64,000 nt of DNA from Rhodovulum sulfidophilum DSM 1374. Its GTDB lineage: Bacteria > Pseudomonadota > Alphaproteobacteria > Rhodobacterales > Rhodobacteraceae. The notes beneath the pieces were generated by a model. The model ran no database searches. It was given only the letters and a program-made list of their open reading frames with translations, and was not told the origin of the DNA. Position 1 is the first letter of the stretch. Every line of letters starts with the position of its first letter. Positions 53,613 through 62,983 of the stretch are shown piece by piece. Both the position numbers and the translations under genes were made by a program. The stretch spans positions 3,472,001 to 3,536,000 of the forward strand of contig NZ_CP015418.1 in assembly GCF_001633165.1 (NCBI RefSeq), given 5' to 3'.

Positions 53613-54554
53613 ATGCTCGGTTATATCCTGCGACGCGTGCTTGCCACGATCCCCGTGATGATCATCGTCGCGATCTTCGTCTTTCTCCTGCTTCGGCTGA
53701 CCCCGGGCGATCCGGCCGCGATCCTCGCGGGCGATGCCGCCACCCCGGCCCAGCTTGAACGCATCCGCGACCGGCTCGGTCTGAACGATCCGCTCTATGT
53801 CCAGTTCCTCACCTGGGCGGGCCAGACCCTGCGCGGCGATTTCGGAACCTCGCTGATCTCGAACACCCCGGTTTCGGGCATGATCGCCAGCCGCCTCGGC
53901 CCCACCATCAACATCGCGATGATGACCATCGTGATCTCGGTCCTGCTCGCCGTGCCCATGGGCGTGATCGCCGCCTGGCGCCACCGCAGCTGGGTCGATT
54001 TCCTGGTGATGTCCTTTTCGGTGCTGGGCTTTTCGGTACCGGTCTTCGTGATCGGCTATATCCTGATCCATATCTTCGCGATCGACCTGCGCTGGGTGCC
54101 GGTGCAGGGCTACAAGCCGCTCTCGGACGGGCTCGGGCCGTTCCTTGCGCGCGCGATCCTGCCCTCGCTGACCCTGGCCACGATCTATGTGGCGCTGATC
54201 GCGCGGATGACCCGCGCCTCGATGCTGGAAGTGCTGGGCGAGGACTATATCCGCACTGCCCGCGCCAAGGGCGTGCGCGAGAATGTCGTGCTGTTCCGCC
54301 ATGCGCTGAGAAACGCGGCCGTCCCGATCCTGACGATCATCGGGACCGGCTTTGCATTGCTGATCTCGGGCGTGGTGGTGACCGAAAGCGTGTTCAACAT
54401 CCCCGGCATCGGGCGGCTGACCGTCGATGCGATCCTCGCGCGCGACTATCCGGTGATCCAGGCGATGATCCTGCTGACCGCGGGGATCTATGTCTTCGTG
54501 AACCTGCTCGTCGACATTTCCTATTCAATCTTCGATCCCAGGATCCGGTACTGA
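53613..54554 (+). CDS. Peptide ABC transporter permease (DppB-like)
   Basis: 313 residues, six membrane helices. Starts MLGYILRRVLATIPVMIIV, with LTPGDPAAILAGD and the EAA loop DYIRTARAKGVRENVVLFRHALRNA where the ATPase docks; ends VDISYSIFDPRIRY, the DppB signature. One base separates it from the next permease. Confidence 0.94.
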   Translation: MLGYILRRVLATIPVMIIVAIFVFLLLRLTPGDPAAILAGDAATPAQLERIRDRLGLNDPLYVQFLTWAGQTLRGDFGTSLISNTPVSGMIASRLGPTINIAMMTIVISVLLAVPMGVIAAWRHRSWVDFLVMSFSVLGFSVPVFVIGYILIHIFAIDLRWVPVQGYKPLSDGLGPFLARAILPSLTLATIYVALIARMTRASMLEVLGEDYIRTARAKGVRENVVLFRHALRNAAVPILTIIGTGFALLISGVVVTESVFNIPGIGRLTVDAILARDYPVIQAMILLTAGIYVFVNLLVDISYSIFDPRIRY

Positions 54555-54555
54555 C

Positions 54556-55443
54556 ATGGCCAAGGACATCTCCTCCCGCCCAAGCGCCTTCCATGTGCTG
54601 ACGGGCCTCTTCTCGCTGCCCGCGGGCGCCCGCATCGGCCCCGGTCCGATGATTGCCGCGGCGATCCTGCTGGCCATCGTGCTGGCCTCGATCTGCGCGC
54701 CGCTCTACGTGCCATACGACCCGATGGACATGAATTCGCTGGCGCGGCTCAAGCCGCCCTCGGACGCGCATCTTCTGGGCACCGACCAATATGGGCGCGA
54801 CATCTTCAGCCGGGTGATGACCGGCGGGCGCGTGTCGCTTCTGATCGGGGTCGGCGCGGCCTGTGTCAGCGTACTGACCGGCCTTCTGATCGGGCTTGTC
54901 GCCGGCTTCTTCCGGGCCGTCGACGGCATCGTCATGCGGATCATGGACAGCCTCATGGCGATCCCCGCGATCCTCCTGGCCATCGCGCTGGTGGCGCTGA
55001 ACGGCCCGAGCCTCGGGTCTGTCATCATCGCCATCACCATCCCCGAGGTACCCCGCGTGGTACGGCTGGTGCGCTCGGTCGTGCTCGGCGCGCGCGAGGA
55101 ACCCTATGTCGAGGCCGCGATCGCGCTGGGCTCCTCGATGCCGAAGATCCTGATCCAGCACCTGATGCCCAACACGCTGGCGCCGCTGATCGTGCAGGGC
55201 ACCTATATCTGCGCCTCGGCGATCCTGATCGAGGCGATCCTCAGCTTCCTCGGCGCGGGCGTCTCGACCGAGATCCCGACCTGGGGCAACATCATGGCCG
55301 AGGGACGCACCTTCTTCCAGATCAAGCCCGGCATGATCTTCTGGCCCGGGCTGCTGCTGTCGCTGTGCATCCTCGCGATCAACCTTCTGGGCGACACCGC
55401 GCGCGATCTTCTGGATCCGCGCCTGAAAAAGCGGGAGGGCTGA
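54556..55443 (+). CDS. Peptide ABC transporter permease (DppC-like)
   Basis: 295 residues. GTDQYGRDIFSRVMTGGRVSL and the EAA loop EPYVEAAIALGSSMPKILIQHLMPN are present; ends LLGDTARDLLDPRLKKREG, typical of DppC. Forms the heteromeric channel with the preceding permease. Confidence 0.94.
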   Translation: MAKDISSRPSAFHVLTGLFSLPAGARIGPGPMIAAAILLAIVLASICAPLYVPYDPMDMNSLARLKPPSDAHLLGTDQYGRDIFSRVMTGGRVSLLIGVGAACVSVLTGLLIGLVAGFFRAVDGIVMRIMDSLMAIPAILLAIALVALNGPSLGSVIIAITIPEVPRVVRLVRSVVLGAREEPYVEAAIALGSSMPKILIQHLMPNTLAPLIVQGTYICASAILIEAILSFLGAGVSTEIPTWGNIMAEGRTFFQIKPGMIFWPGLLLSLCILAINLLGDTARDLLDPRLKKREG

Positions 55444-55444
55444 G

Positions 55445-57133
55445 ATGGAGTTCAAGTCCAGGGATTTCTCGGAGGCACCGCGGGTGCTGAAGATCCGCGG
55501 CCTCAGGGTCGGCCTGACCGGCCGCCCCGACGCCAAGCCGGTGCTGGACGGCATCGATCTCGATATCCGCGCGGGCGAAACCCATTGCCTCGTCGGCGAA
55601 AGCGGATCGGGCAAGTCGGTCACCTCGCTCGCGACCATGGGGCTGTTGCCGAAGGGCGCGCTCGAATTGCAGGCTGGCTCGATCGATCTCGAGGGGTTCG
55701 AGATCACCCAGGCCTCGGCCTCGCAGATGCGCGAGCTGCGGGCGCTCAGGCTGTCGATGATCTTTCAGGAACCGATGACGGCCCTGAACCCGGTGCTGCG
55801 GGTGGGTGCGCAGATCGAGGAAGTGCTGAACATGCACACCGATCTGTCGGCGGCCGAGGCCAGAAAGCGCACGCTCGACATCATGGATCAGGTGCATCTG
55901 CCCGATGTCGAGCGGATCTATCAGTCCTTCCCGCATCAGCTTTCGGGCGGGCAGCGGCAGCGGATCATGATCGCGATGGCGCTGGTGCTGGACCCGCATC
56001 TGCTGATCGCGGACGAACCGACCACCGCGCTTGACGTGACGACCCAGCAGCAGATCCTCAAGCTGGTCGCCGAGCTGCAGGAACGCAAGGGCACGGCCTT
56101 GCTGTTCATCACCCATGACATGGGTGTCGTGGCCGAGATCGCCGATACCGTCAGCGTCATGCAGAACGGCCGCATCGTCGAACACGCCCCCATCCGCGAG
56201 CTGCTGACCAATCCACGGGAAGACTATACACGCAAGCTTCTGAACGCGGTGCCGAACCTCGCCCCGCGCCCGGCCCGGCCCGGCAGCGCCGAGCCCGACG
56301 TCCTGAAGGTCGAGGCGCTGGAGATGACCTATGGCGGGGGCGGCAAACTCTTTCGCAAAACCGGCGGCGTCAAGGCCGCGACCGATGTCAGCTTCGGCAT
56401 CGGCCCGGGCCAGACGCTGGGGATCGTCGGCGAAAGCGGGTCGGGCAAGTCGACCGTCGCGCGCTGCATCATGCGCCTGATCGATCCCACGGGCGGTCAG
56501 GTCCATGTGGCGGGGTCCGAGATCTCGCGGCTGAACCGCCGCGCCCTGCGCCCCCACCGCAAGCATCTGCAGATCGTCTTTCAGGACCCCTACCGGTCGC
56601 TGAACCCGCGCTGGACCGTGGCCCGGAGCCTCTGCGAAGGCCCGGTCAATTACGGCGCCTCCCGGGCCGAGGCGCTGGAGAGGGCCGCCGAGCTGATGGA
56701 GCTGGTCGGCCTGCCGCGCGACGCGCTCGACCGCTATCCGCACCAGTTCTCGGGCGGACAGCGCCAGCGCATCGCCATTGCCCGCGCGGTGGCGATGAAA
56801 CCCGATCTTCTGGTCGCGGACGAGGCCGTCTCGGCGCTCGATGTCAGCGTGCAGGCGCAGGTGCTCGAGCTTCTGGACGACGTCCAGGCCCGGTTCGGCA
56901 TCGCCATGCTCTTCATCACCCACGACCTGCGGGTGGCCGCCCAGATCTGCGACGAGGTGCTGGTGATGCAGAAGGGCCGCGTGGTCGAACACGGGCCGGC
57001 CGCCAATGTCCTGTCCGATCCGCACCACGCCTATACCCGCAGCCTGATCGAGGCCGCGCCGGGGCGGCATTGGGATTTTGCCAATTTCCGGGCGCTCGAC
57101 ACCGCCCCCGGCACGAAAGGAGAGACCGCATGA
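55445..57133 (+). CDS. Peptide ABC transporter, fused double ATPase (DppD-DppF type)
   Basis: 562 residues with two ATPase domains in one chain. Domain 1: Walker A GESGSGKSV (about 55), signature LSGGQRQRI, Walker B LLIADEPTTALDVT. Domain 2: Walker A GESGSGKST, FSGGQRQRI, LLVADEAVSALDVS. Each energises half of the transporter, replacing separate DppD and DppF. The C-terminal tail of each half is the oligopeptide ATPase extension (HPYTR-type: DYTRKLLNAVPN, HAYTRSLIEAAPG). Overlaps the next gene by four bases. Confidence 0.95.
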   Translation: MEFKSRDFSEAPRVLKIRGLRVGLTGRPDAKPVLDGIDLDIRAGETHCLVGESGSGKSVTSLATMGLLPKGALELQAGSIDLEGFEITQASASQMRELRALRLSMIFQEPMTALNPVLRVGAQIEEVLNMHTDLSAAEARKRTLDIMDQVHLPDVERIYQSFPHQLSGGQRQRIMIAMALVLDPHLLIADEPTTALDVTTQQQILKLVAELQERKGTALLFITHDMGVVAEIADTVSVMQNGRIVEHAPIRELLTNPREDYTRKLLNAVPNLAPRPARPGSAEPDVLKVEALEMTYGGGGKLFRKTGGVKAATDVSFGIGPGQTLGIVGESGSGKSTVARCIMRLIDPTGGQVHVAGSEISRLNRRALRPHRKHLQIVFQDPYRSLNPRWTVARSLCEGPVNYGASRAEALERAAELMELVGLPRDALDRYPHQFSGGQRQRIAIARAVAMKPDLLVADEAVSALDVSVQAQVLELLDDVQARFGIAMLFITHDLRVAAQICDEVLVMQKGRVVEHGPAANVLSDPHHAYTRSLIEAAPGRHWDFANFRALDTAPGTKGETA

Positions 57134-58299
57134 CCGTCCTGCCAAGGATCCAGGACTTCGCCGCCGAGCTGACGGCGATCTTCGAGGATTTCCACACCCA
57201 TCCCGAGCTTGGCTTCGAGGAGACCCGCACCGCCGGCATCGTCGCCGACAAGCTGCGCGGCTTCGGCGTCGACGAGGTGCATGAGGGCATCGGCGGGACC
57301 GGCGTCGTGGGGCTGATCAAGGGCAAGGGCGGCGGCAACCGCCGGGTGGGGCTGCGCGCCGACATGGACGCGCTCCCGATCGTCGAGGCCTCGGGGCTGC
57401 CCTATGCCTCGCAGGAAGCCGGGCGGATGCATGCCTGCGGCCATGACGGCCATACGACGATGCTGCTGGGGGCGGCGCGGTACCTGGCGGAGACCCGCGA
57501 TTTCGACGGCACCGTCGTTCTGATCTTCCAGCCCGCCGAAGAGGGTCTGGGGGGCGCGCGCCGGATGATCGCCGAGGGGCTGTTCGAGCGCTTCCCCTGC
57601 GACGAGATCTACGGCATGCACAATGACCCGAATGCCGAGCCGGGCAAGGTCACCGTCACGCCCGGCCCCGCCATGGCCGGGGCGAGCTTCTTCGACATCA
57701 CGGTCAGGGGCACCGGCAGTCATGCCGCCATGCCGCACCAGTCGAAGGACCCGATCGTGATCGGCACCGCCCTGGTCCAGCAATTGCAAAGCGTGGTCAG
57801 CCGCAACACGCCGCCGACGAAACCGGTGGTGATCTCGGTCACCACCTTCAATGCCGGGTCCGCCTATAACGTCGTTCCCGACACCGCCGTGATCACCGGC
57901 ACGATCCGTTATTTCCACGACGAGGTGGCCGGGATGGCGCATGACCGGATCCGCGCGCTCTGCGCCGGGCTCGGCGAGGCCTATGGCGTCGAGATCGGCG
58001 TCGATCTGCGCAATGTCTTCGACGTGCTCATGAACGATCCCGAGCTTTCGGCGGCCTATATCGCCGCGGCAGCAGATGTCGTCGGCCCGGACATGGCGAC
58101 CCTGACGGAGGACCAGATGACCGGCTCGGAGGATTTCGCCGATATGCTGAAAGTCGTGCCCGGGGCCTATTGCCGGGTCGGCCATGCGGGGTCGGTTCCG
58201 CTGCACAACCCGGCCTTCGTGCTCGATACCGGCATCCTGCCGGTCGGCGCGTCGGTCTATGCGCGCCTCGTCGAGGCCCGGCTGGCGCCCACGGGCTAG
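57130..58299 (+). CDS. M20 amidohydrolase (hippurate hydrolase/IAA-aa hydrolase-like)
   Basis: 389 residues. M20D motifs: HTHPELGFEETRTAGIV, LRADMDALPI, GRMHACGHDGHTTMLLGAA (metal ligands), QPAEEGLGGARRM (catalytic Glu), GTGSHAAMPHQSKDPI and TGSEDFADM. Hydrolyses N-acyl amino acids or small peptides in the cytoplasm. ATG overlaps the ATPase stop. Confidence 0.93.
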   Translation: MTVLPRIQDFAAELTAIFEDFHTHPELGFEETRTAGIVADKLRGFGVDEVHEGIGGTGVVGLIKGKGGGNRRVGLRADMDALPIVEASGLPYASQEAGRMHACGHDGHTTMLLGAARYLAETRDFDGTVVLIFQPAEEGLGGARRMIAEGLFERFPCDEIYGMHNDPNAEPGKVTVTPGPAMAGASFFDITVRGTGSHAAMPHQSKDPIVIGTALVQQLQSVVSRNTPPTKPVVISVTTFNAGSAYNVVPDTAVITGTIRYFHDEVAGMAHDRIRALCAGLGEAYGVEIGVDLRNVFDVLMNDPELSAAYIAAAADVVGPDMATLTEDQMTGSEDFADMLKVVPGAYCRVGHAGSVPLHNPAFVLDTGILPVGASVYARLVEARLAPTG

Positions 58300-58390
58300 A
58301 CAACCCGGCCCGTTTCCGTTCCCGGCGGGGTCAGCCCCGCCGCCGTCCCAACGGCCCCCGCAGCGGGCGCCGAACCAAGAGGTATTGCCA

Positions 58391-59530
58391 ATGACCGATC
58401 CGCTCTCCCTGCCCTTCGATACCGACGAGATGCTGGCTGGCCTGAAACCCTGGATCGAGACCGAAAGCCCGACCTTCGACGCGGCGGCGGTGAACCGGAT
58501 GATGGACCTGGTCCAGCACGAGCTTGCCGCACTGGGCGCGCGGGTCGAGCGCATCCCGGGCCGGATGGGCCTTGGCGACAGCCTGCGTGCGACGATGCCC
58601 CACCCGCGCGCGGGCGAGGGCGGGATCCTGCTCCTGGGCCATATGGACACCGTCCACCCCATCGGCACGCTGGAAAAGCTGCCCTTCCGGGTCGAGGGCG
58701 ATGTCTGCTACGGCCCCGGGCTGATGGACATGAAGGGCGGCAACTACGTCTATCTGGACGCTCTGCGCAAGCTGCTGGCCGCGGGCGTCGAGACGCCGCT
58801 GCCGGTCACGGTCCTGTTCACCCCCGACGAGGAAATCGGCACCCCCTCGACCCGCGAGCTGATCGAGGCGGAGGCCAGGCGCCACAAGTTCATCCTCGTG
58901 CCCGAACCCGCCCGTCCCGATGGCGGCGCGGTGATCGGCCGCTACGCCATCGCGCGCTTCGACCTGCAGACCCGCGGCAAGCCCAGCCATGCGGGCTGGC
59001 AGCTTTCCGACGGGCGCTCGGCGATTGCCGCCATGGCGCGGAAGGTGGCCGAGATCGAGGGCATGACGACCGATGACTGCACCTTCTCGGTGGGGGTCTT
59101 CCGCGCCGGCCAATGGGTCAACTGCGTCTCCTCGGTCTGCGATGCCGAGGTGCTGAGCATGGCCAAGACCCAGGACCTGCTGGACGAGGGCGTGGCCCGG
59201 ATGATGGCGCTCAACTCCGATGCGGGCGAGGTGGTGATGGAGGTCCGCCGCGGCGTGACACGGCCCGTCTGGGAGCCCGACCAGCCCGGCACCATGGCGA
59301 TGCTGGCGCTGGCCCAGGAGATCGCGGGCGAGATCGGCTTCGAGATCTCGGGGGCCTCGGCAGGCGGCGGCTCGGACGGCAATTTCACCGGCGCGCTCGG
59401 CATTCCGACGCTCGATTCCATCGGGGTCTGCGGCAAGGATCTGCATACGCTGAACGAGCATATCCATATCGACAGCCTGCTCGAGCGGGCGAAGCTGGCC
59501 GCGGCGCTCTACTGCCGGCTGGGGGCCTGA
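58391..59530 (+). CDS. M20 peptidase/deacylase (carboxypeptidase G2/ArgE-like)
   Basis: 379 residues. M20A-type motifs: LLLGHMDTVHPIG (first His, Asp), YGPGLMDMKGG (bridging Asp), FTPDEEIGTPSTRELIEAEA (catalytic Glu pair), GKPSHAGWQLSDGRSAIA and DLHTLNEHIHID (last His). Releases C-terminal residues (often glutamate) or acyl groups. AAGAGGT lies before the ATG. Its stop overlaps the next gene by one base. Confidence 0.92.
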   Translation: MTDPLSLPFDTDEMLAGLKPWIETESPTFDAAAVNRMMDLVQHELAALGARVERIPGRMGLGDSLRATMPHPRAGEGGILLLGHMDTVHPIGTLEKLPFRVEGDVCYGPGLMDMKGGNYVYLDALRKLLAAGVETPLPVTVLFTPDEEIGTPSTRELIEAEARRHKFILVPEPARPDGGAVIGRYAIARFDLQTRGKPSHAGWQLSDGRSAIAAMARKVAEIEGMTTDDCTFSVGVFRAGQWVNCVSSVCDAEVLSMAKTQDLLDEGVARMMALNSDAGEVVMEVRRGVTRPVWEPDQPGTMAMLALAQEIAGEIGFEISGASAGGGSDGNFTGALGIPTLDSIGVCGKDLHTLNEHIHIDSLLERAKLAAALYCRLGA

Positions 59531-61095
59531 TGTCGGCGGCCCTGTCGCGGACGATGGAGATCCGCAAGCATGTGGTCGAAACCGACCGCGGCGTGGTCGC
59601 GGCCCAGCACCGCCAGGCGGCCGAGGCAGGCGCCGAGGCGCTGCGCGCGGGCGGCGACGCGGTGGATGCCGCCGTTGCCTGCAGCTTCGTTCTGGGGGTG
59701 CTGGAACCCTGGATGTCCGGGCCCGCCGGGGGCGGCGCGGCGCTGCATTGGCGTGCCGATACCGGCCGGGCGCATGCGCTGAATTTCGGCATGCGCGCGC
59801 CCGCCTCGCTGCGCATCGAGGATTTCCCGCTCTCGGGCGAGGGCCTCGCGGGGGATCTGTTTCCCTGGGACCGGGTGGTCGAGGATCGCAACGTTCTGGG
59901 CGCCAAGGCGGTTGCGGTTCCCGCCCTTGTCGACGGGCTCGAGGCCGCGCATCGGCGCTGGGGCCGGCTGCCCTGGGCCGAGCTTGTCGCCCCGGCCATC
60001 GCGGCGGCGCGGCGCGGGCTTGCCATCGACTGGTACGCCGCCCTCATCATCGCCAGCGCCACCCGCGATCTGGCCAGCGACGCGGACGCGGCGGCGCTGT
60101 TCCTGACCGACGGCCAGTGGCCCCGGAGCTTTTCCTGGGCCGCGGACAGCGACGACCGGCTGGACCAGTCGCGCATGGCCGACAGCCTCGACATCCTTGC
60201 GCGCGAGGGGGCGAAGGCGCTCCATGGCGGTGATCTCGGCGCGGCACTGGCGCGGGATGTGCGGGACAAGGGCGGCTATCTCGGACTGGACGATCTGGCC
60301 GGGAACCGCGCCCGGTTCGAGACGCCGCTGGCGGTGCCCTATCGCGATGCGCTCTTCCATGTCATGCCGGGGCTGACCGCGGGCCCGACCTTCGCCCGCG
60401 CGATGGCGGGTCTGGCAGGCGAGACCCTGTCCGGCCCCGACGAGGCCTGTCCCGCCTATGCCCGGGCGCTGATCGCGGCCTATCGCGACCGGCTGAGCGG
60501 GATGGGCGCCGATGGCGAAATTTCGGCCGCCCCCGGTTCGACGACCCATTTTTCCGTCGTCGACCGTGACGGCAACATGGTGGCGCATACCCAGACGCTG
60601 CTGTCGCTTTTCGGCGCGCGCGTGGTCTCGCCCTCGACCGGGTTGCTGCTGAACAATGGCATCATGTGGTTCGATCCGGTGCAGGGGCGCCCGAACTCGC
60701 TGGGGCCGGACAGGCCCTGCCTGATGAATGTCTGCCCCGCGCTCGGCCATGCGGGCGGTCGCCGCTTCGCATTGGGCGCGGCGGGCGGGCGCAAGATCGT
60801 CGGCGCGGTGACCCAGATTGCCTCCTTCCTCACGGATTTCGGGATGGATCTCGAGGCCGCCTTTGCCCAACCGAGGATCGATGTGTCCGGGACCGACCGG
60901 ATCGTCGTCGACGACCGCCTCCCGGGCCGGATCTGCGATGCGCTCAAGGCCGTCGCGCCCGTCACCGTCACCCGCAAATCGATCCTGCCCTACCCCTTCG
61001 CCTGCCCGTCCGGCGTCCTGCAGGAGGGTTCGATGCGGTCCGGAATGACCGAGCCCACAAGCGCCTGGGGCGATGCCGTTGCCGAGCAGGGCTGA
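59530..61095 (+). CDS. Gamma-glutamyltransferase-like Ntn hydrolase
   Basis: 521 residues. Family motifs: VVAAQHRQAAEAGAEALRAGGDAVDAAVA, LEPWMSGPAGGGA, and the autocleavage/nucleophile site STTHFSVVDRDGNMVAHTQTL with Thr338 as the probable catalytic residue; LNNGIMWFDP and GGRKIVGAVTQIA follow. It would hydrolyse or transfer gamma-glutamyl groups. No signal peptide is visible, unlike periplasmic GGTs, so imported peptides may be cut inside the cell. It starts within the stop of the preceding gene (TGATG). Confidence 0.9.
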   Translation: MSAALSRTMEIRKHVVETDRGVVAAQHRQAAEAGAEALRAGGDAVDAAVACSFVLGVLEPWMSGPAGGGAALHWRADTGRAHALNFGMRAPASLRIEDFPLSGEGLAGDLFPWDRVVEDRNVLGAKAVAVPALVDGLEAAHRRWGRLPWAELVAPAIAAARRGLAIDWYAALIIASATRDLASDADAAALFLTDGQWPRSFSWAADSDDRLDQSRMADSLDILAREGAKALHGGDLGAALARDVRDKGGYLGLDDLAGNRARFETPLAVPYRDALFHVMPGLTAGPTFARAMAGLAGETLSGPDEACPAYARALIAAYRDRLSGMGADGEISAAPGSTTHFSVVDRDGNMVAHTQTLLSLFGARVVSPSTGLLLNNGIMWFDPVQGRPNSLGPDRPCLMNVCPALGHAGGRRFALGAAGGRKIVGAVTQIASFLTDFGMDLEAAFAQPRIDVSGTDRIVVDDRLPGRICDALKAVAPVTVTRKSILPYPFACPSGVLQEGSMRSGMTEPTSAWGDAVAEQG

Positions 61096-61121
61096 CCTGC
61101 CCTCCATCAAGGGAGACTGAC

Positions 61122-62624
61122 ATGTCCGATGCCACCGACCCCGCCGACATGGGCGCCCTCGAGGCGCGCCGCCTGATCGGTCGCGGCCAGCTTTCCGCCG
61201 AAGAGCTGGCGCGCGCCTGCATCGCCCGGATCGAGGCCATCGATCCCGCGGTGAACGCGGTCGTCTCTTGCGACCCCGACGCGCTGCTCGCGGGCGCCCG
61301 TCAGGCCGATGCGGACCGCGCGGCGGGGCGTCCGCTCGGTCCGCTGCACGGGCTGCCGGTGGCGATCAAGGACATGAACGATGTCGCCGGGCTGCCCACG
61401 ACCTATGGCTCCCAGATCTTCCGCGACAACATTCCTTCGGCCGATGATGCGCTGGTGGCCGGTCTGCGCGCCGCCGGAGCGCTGCCCTTCTGCAAGACCA
61501 ACGTGCCGGAATGGAGCGCGGGCGCCAATACGCGCAACCGCGTCCATGGCACCACCGCGAACCCGCATGACCTGACGCGCAATTGCGGCGGATCCTCGGG
61601 CGGCTCGGCGGTGGCGCTGGCCTGCGGGTTTGCGCCTCTGGCCTCGGGCTCCGATCTTGGCGGGTCGCTGCGCACACCCGCGGCCTATTGCGGTGTCGTG
61701 GGCTTCCGTCCGAGCTTTGGCCTTGTCCCCGGCCCCGACCGGGCCACGGCGCTGCTGCCGCAACCGACCGCAGGCCCCATGGCGCGCAGCGTCGCCGATT
61801 GCGCCCTGATGCTGTCGGTCCTCGCCCGCCCCGATGCCCGCGACCCGTTCACGACGGTGATCGGGGGACGCACGCCCTGGGAAGCAGCCGATTTCGCGCG
61901 CCTGCCCCGTCGCGACCTTTCCTCGCTGCGCGTTGCCGTGACCGAGGATTTCGGCTTCGCCCCGGTTTCGGCAGCCACCCGGCAGACATTCCGCAGCGTG
62001 CTGGCGCCGCTTCTGCCCTTCCTCGGGGCAAGCGAGGAGAGCACGCCCGATTGCACCGGCGCCGACCGCATCTTCTCGGTCCTGCGTGCGGTCATGTTTC
62101 AGGCCACCCATGCGCGGTTTCTGGACGAGACACCCGATCTCGTGGGCGCGCTGGTGGCCGATAATGTGCGCGAGGGGCGCCGCTACAGTGCTACGGATGT
62201 GGCACAGGCGCTGGCGAGCCAGGGCGCCTATGCGCGCCGCTGGCTGAGCTTCTTCGACGAATTCGACGTCCTGATTTCGCCCGCGGTGACCGTGCAGCCG
62301 CGCGACTGGCACGAAGCCTTCCCGGCCGAGATCGACGGTCAACCGCTGCAGAGCTACTATCACTGGCTCGCTCCGGCCTATGCCGCGACGATCCCGGGAC
62401 ATCCGGCGATCATCCTCCCCTGTGGGCGCGACGCACAGGGCCTGCCCTTCGGGGTGCAGCTGATCGGGAGGCGGCATGGCGATCTGGGCCTGCTTGCAAT
62501 AGCCGCGGAACTGGAGGCGGCTATCGCGGGCCTGCCCGATCTCGCGCCATCCGGACCCGATATCCCGACCCTGTCGGCCGCACCGCCCCTTCGCACGTCA
62601 CCGGGGTTTCTCGATGTGCCGTAG
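61122..62624 (+). CDS. Amidase-signature family hydrolase
   Basis: 500 residues. The amidase signature triad is present: Lys83 (HGLPVAIKDMND), cis-Ser in NCGGSSGGSAVALACG (about 156-164) and nucleophile Ser182 (GSDLGGSLRTPAAYC). Hydrolyses an amide bond of an imported substrate or intermediate; the exact amide is unknown. AAGGGAG lies before the ATG. Last gene of the peptide operon; a GGCGGA/TCCGCC hairpin (62632-62650) follows the stop. Confidence 0.92.
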   Translation: MSDATDPADMGALEARRLIGRGQLSAEELARACIARIEAIDPAVNAVVSCDPDALLAGARQADADRAAGRPLGPLHGLPVAIKDMNDVAGLPTTYGSQIFRDNIPSADDALVAGLRAAGALPFCKTNVPEWSAGANTRNRVHGTTANPHDLTRNCGGSSGGSAVALACGFAPLASGSDLGGSLRTPAAYCGVVGFRPSFGLVPGPDRATALLPQPTAGPMARSVADCALMLSVLARPDARDPFTTVIGGRTPWEAADFARLPRRDLSSLRVAVTEDFGFAPVSAATRQTFRSVLAPLLPFLGASEESTPDCTGADRIFSVLRAVMFQATHARFLDETPDLVGALVADNVREGRRYSATDVAQALASQGAYARRWLSFFDEFDVLISPAVTVQPRDWHEAFPAEIDGQPLQSYYHWLAPAYAATIPGHPAIILPCGRDAQGLPFGVQLIGRRHGDLGLLAIAAELEAAIAGLPDLAPSGPDIPTLSAAPPLRTSPGFLDVP

Positions 62625-62640
62625 GTTTCGCGGCGGATCT

Positions 62641-62691
62641 CTACTCCGCCATGGATGCAAGCCACGGCAGCGAGATGAAGGTGATGGCATA
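62641..62691 (-). pseudogene. Truncated C terminus of an unknown protein
   Basis: The minus strand reads NAYAITFISLPWLASMAE then TAG (62643-62641). It looks like the end of a membrane protein gene cut off by the IS inserted at 62692; its upstream part is outside the window or lost. Confidence 0.3.
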
Positions 62692-62983
62692 GGCGTTGTT
62701 GCGCAACTTTCATCTGGAGGATGATTGCACCTTACCCCGCTGACGTCAGGCCACGCGGACGATCTGGGCGGTGCCGAGGGCGTTGAAACGGTTCATGAAT
62801 GAGCCATGTCGCTCCATTGGTCCGAGGACAATGGCGAATGACGCGGAGGTGGATTTCGGCGGTCTGGCGGTCGGGGTCTCGTGCCGCGATGCGCTCGCCG
62901 ACGGACTTCAGGCAGCGCATCCTCGCCTCGATCCTGCTGCGGGCGTGGTTCCGCTCCAGCGTTTCCGGAATGCCCTTCCATAC
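62692..62983 (-). mobile_element. IS903-type element, right-hand remnant (A)
   Basis: A GGCGTTGTTGCGCAAC terminal repeat starts at 62692. The minus strand then carries the transposase C terminus: NHARSRIEARMRCLKSVGERIAARDPDRQTAEIHLR and, in another frame, MNRFNALGTAQIVRVA before the stop. The rest of this element is interrupted at 62984 by a second element. Confidence 0.75.
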
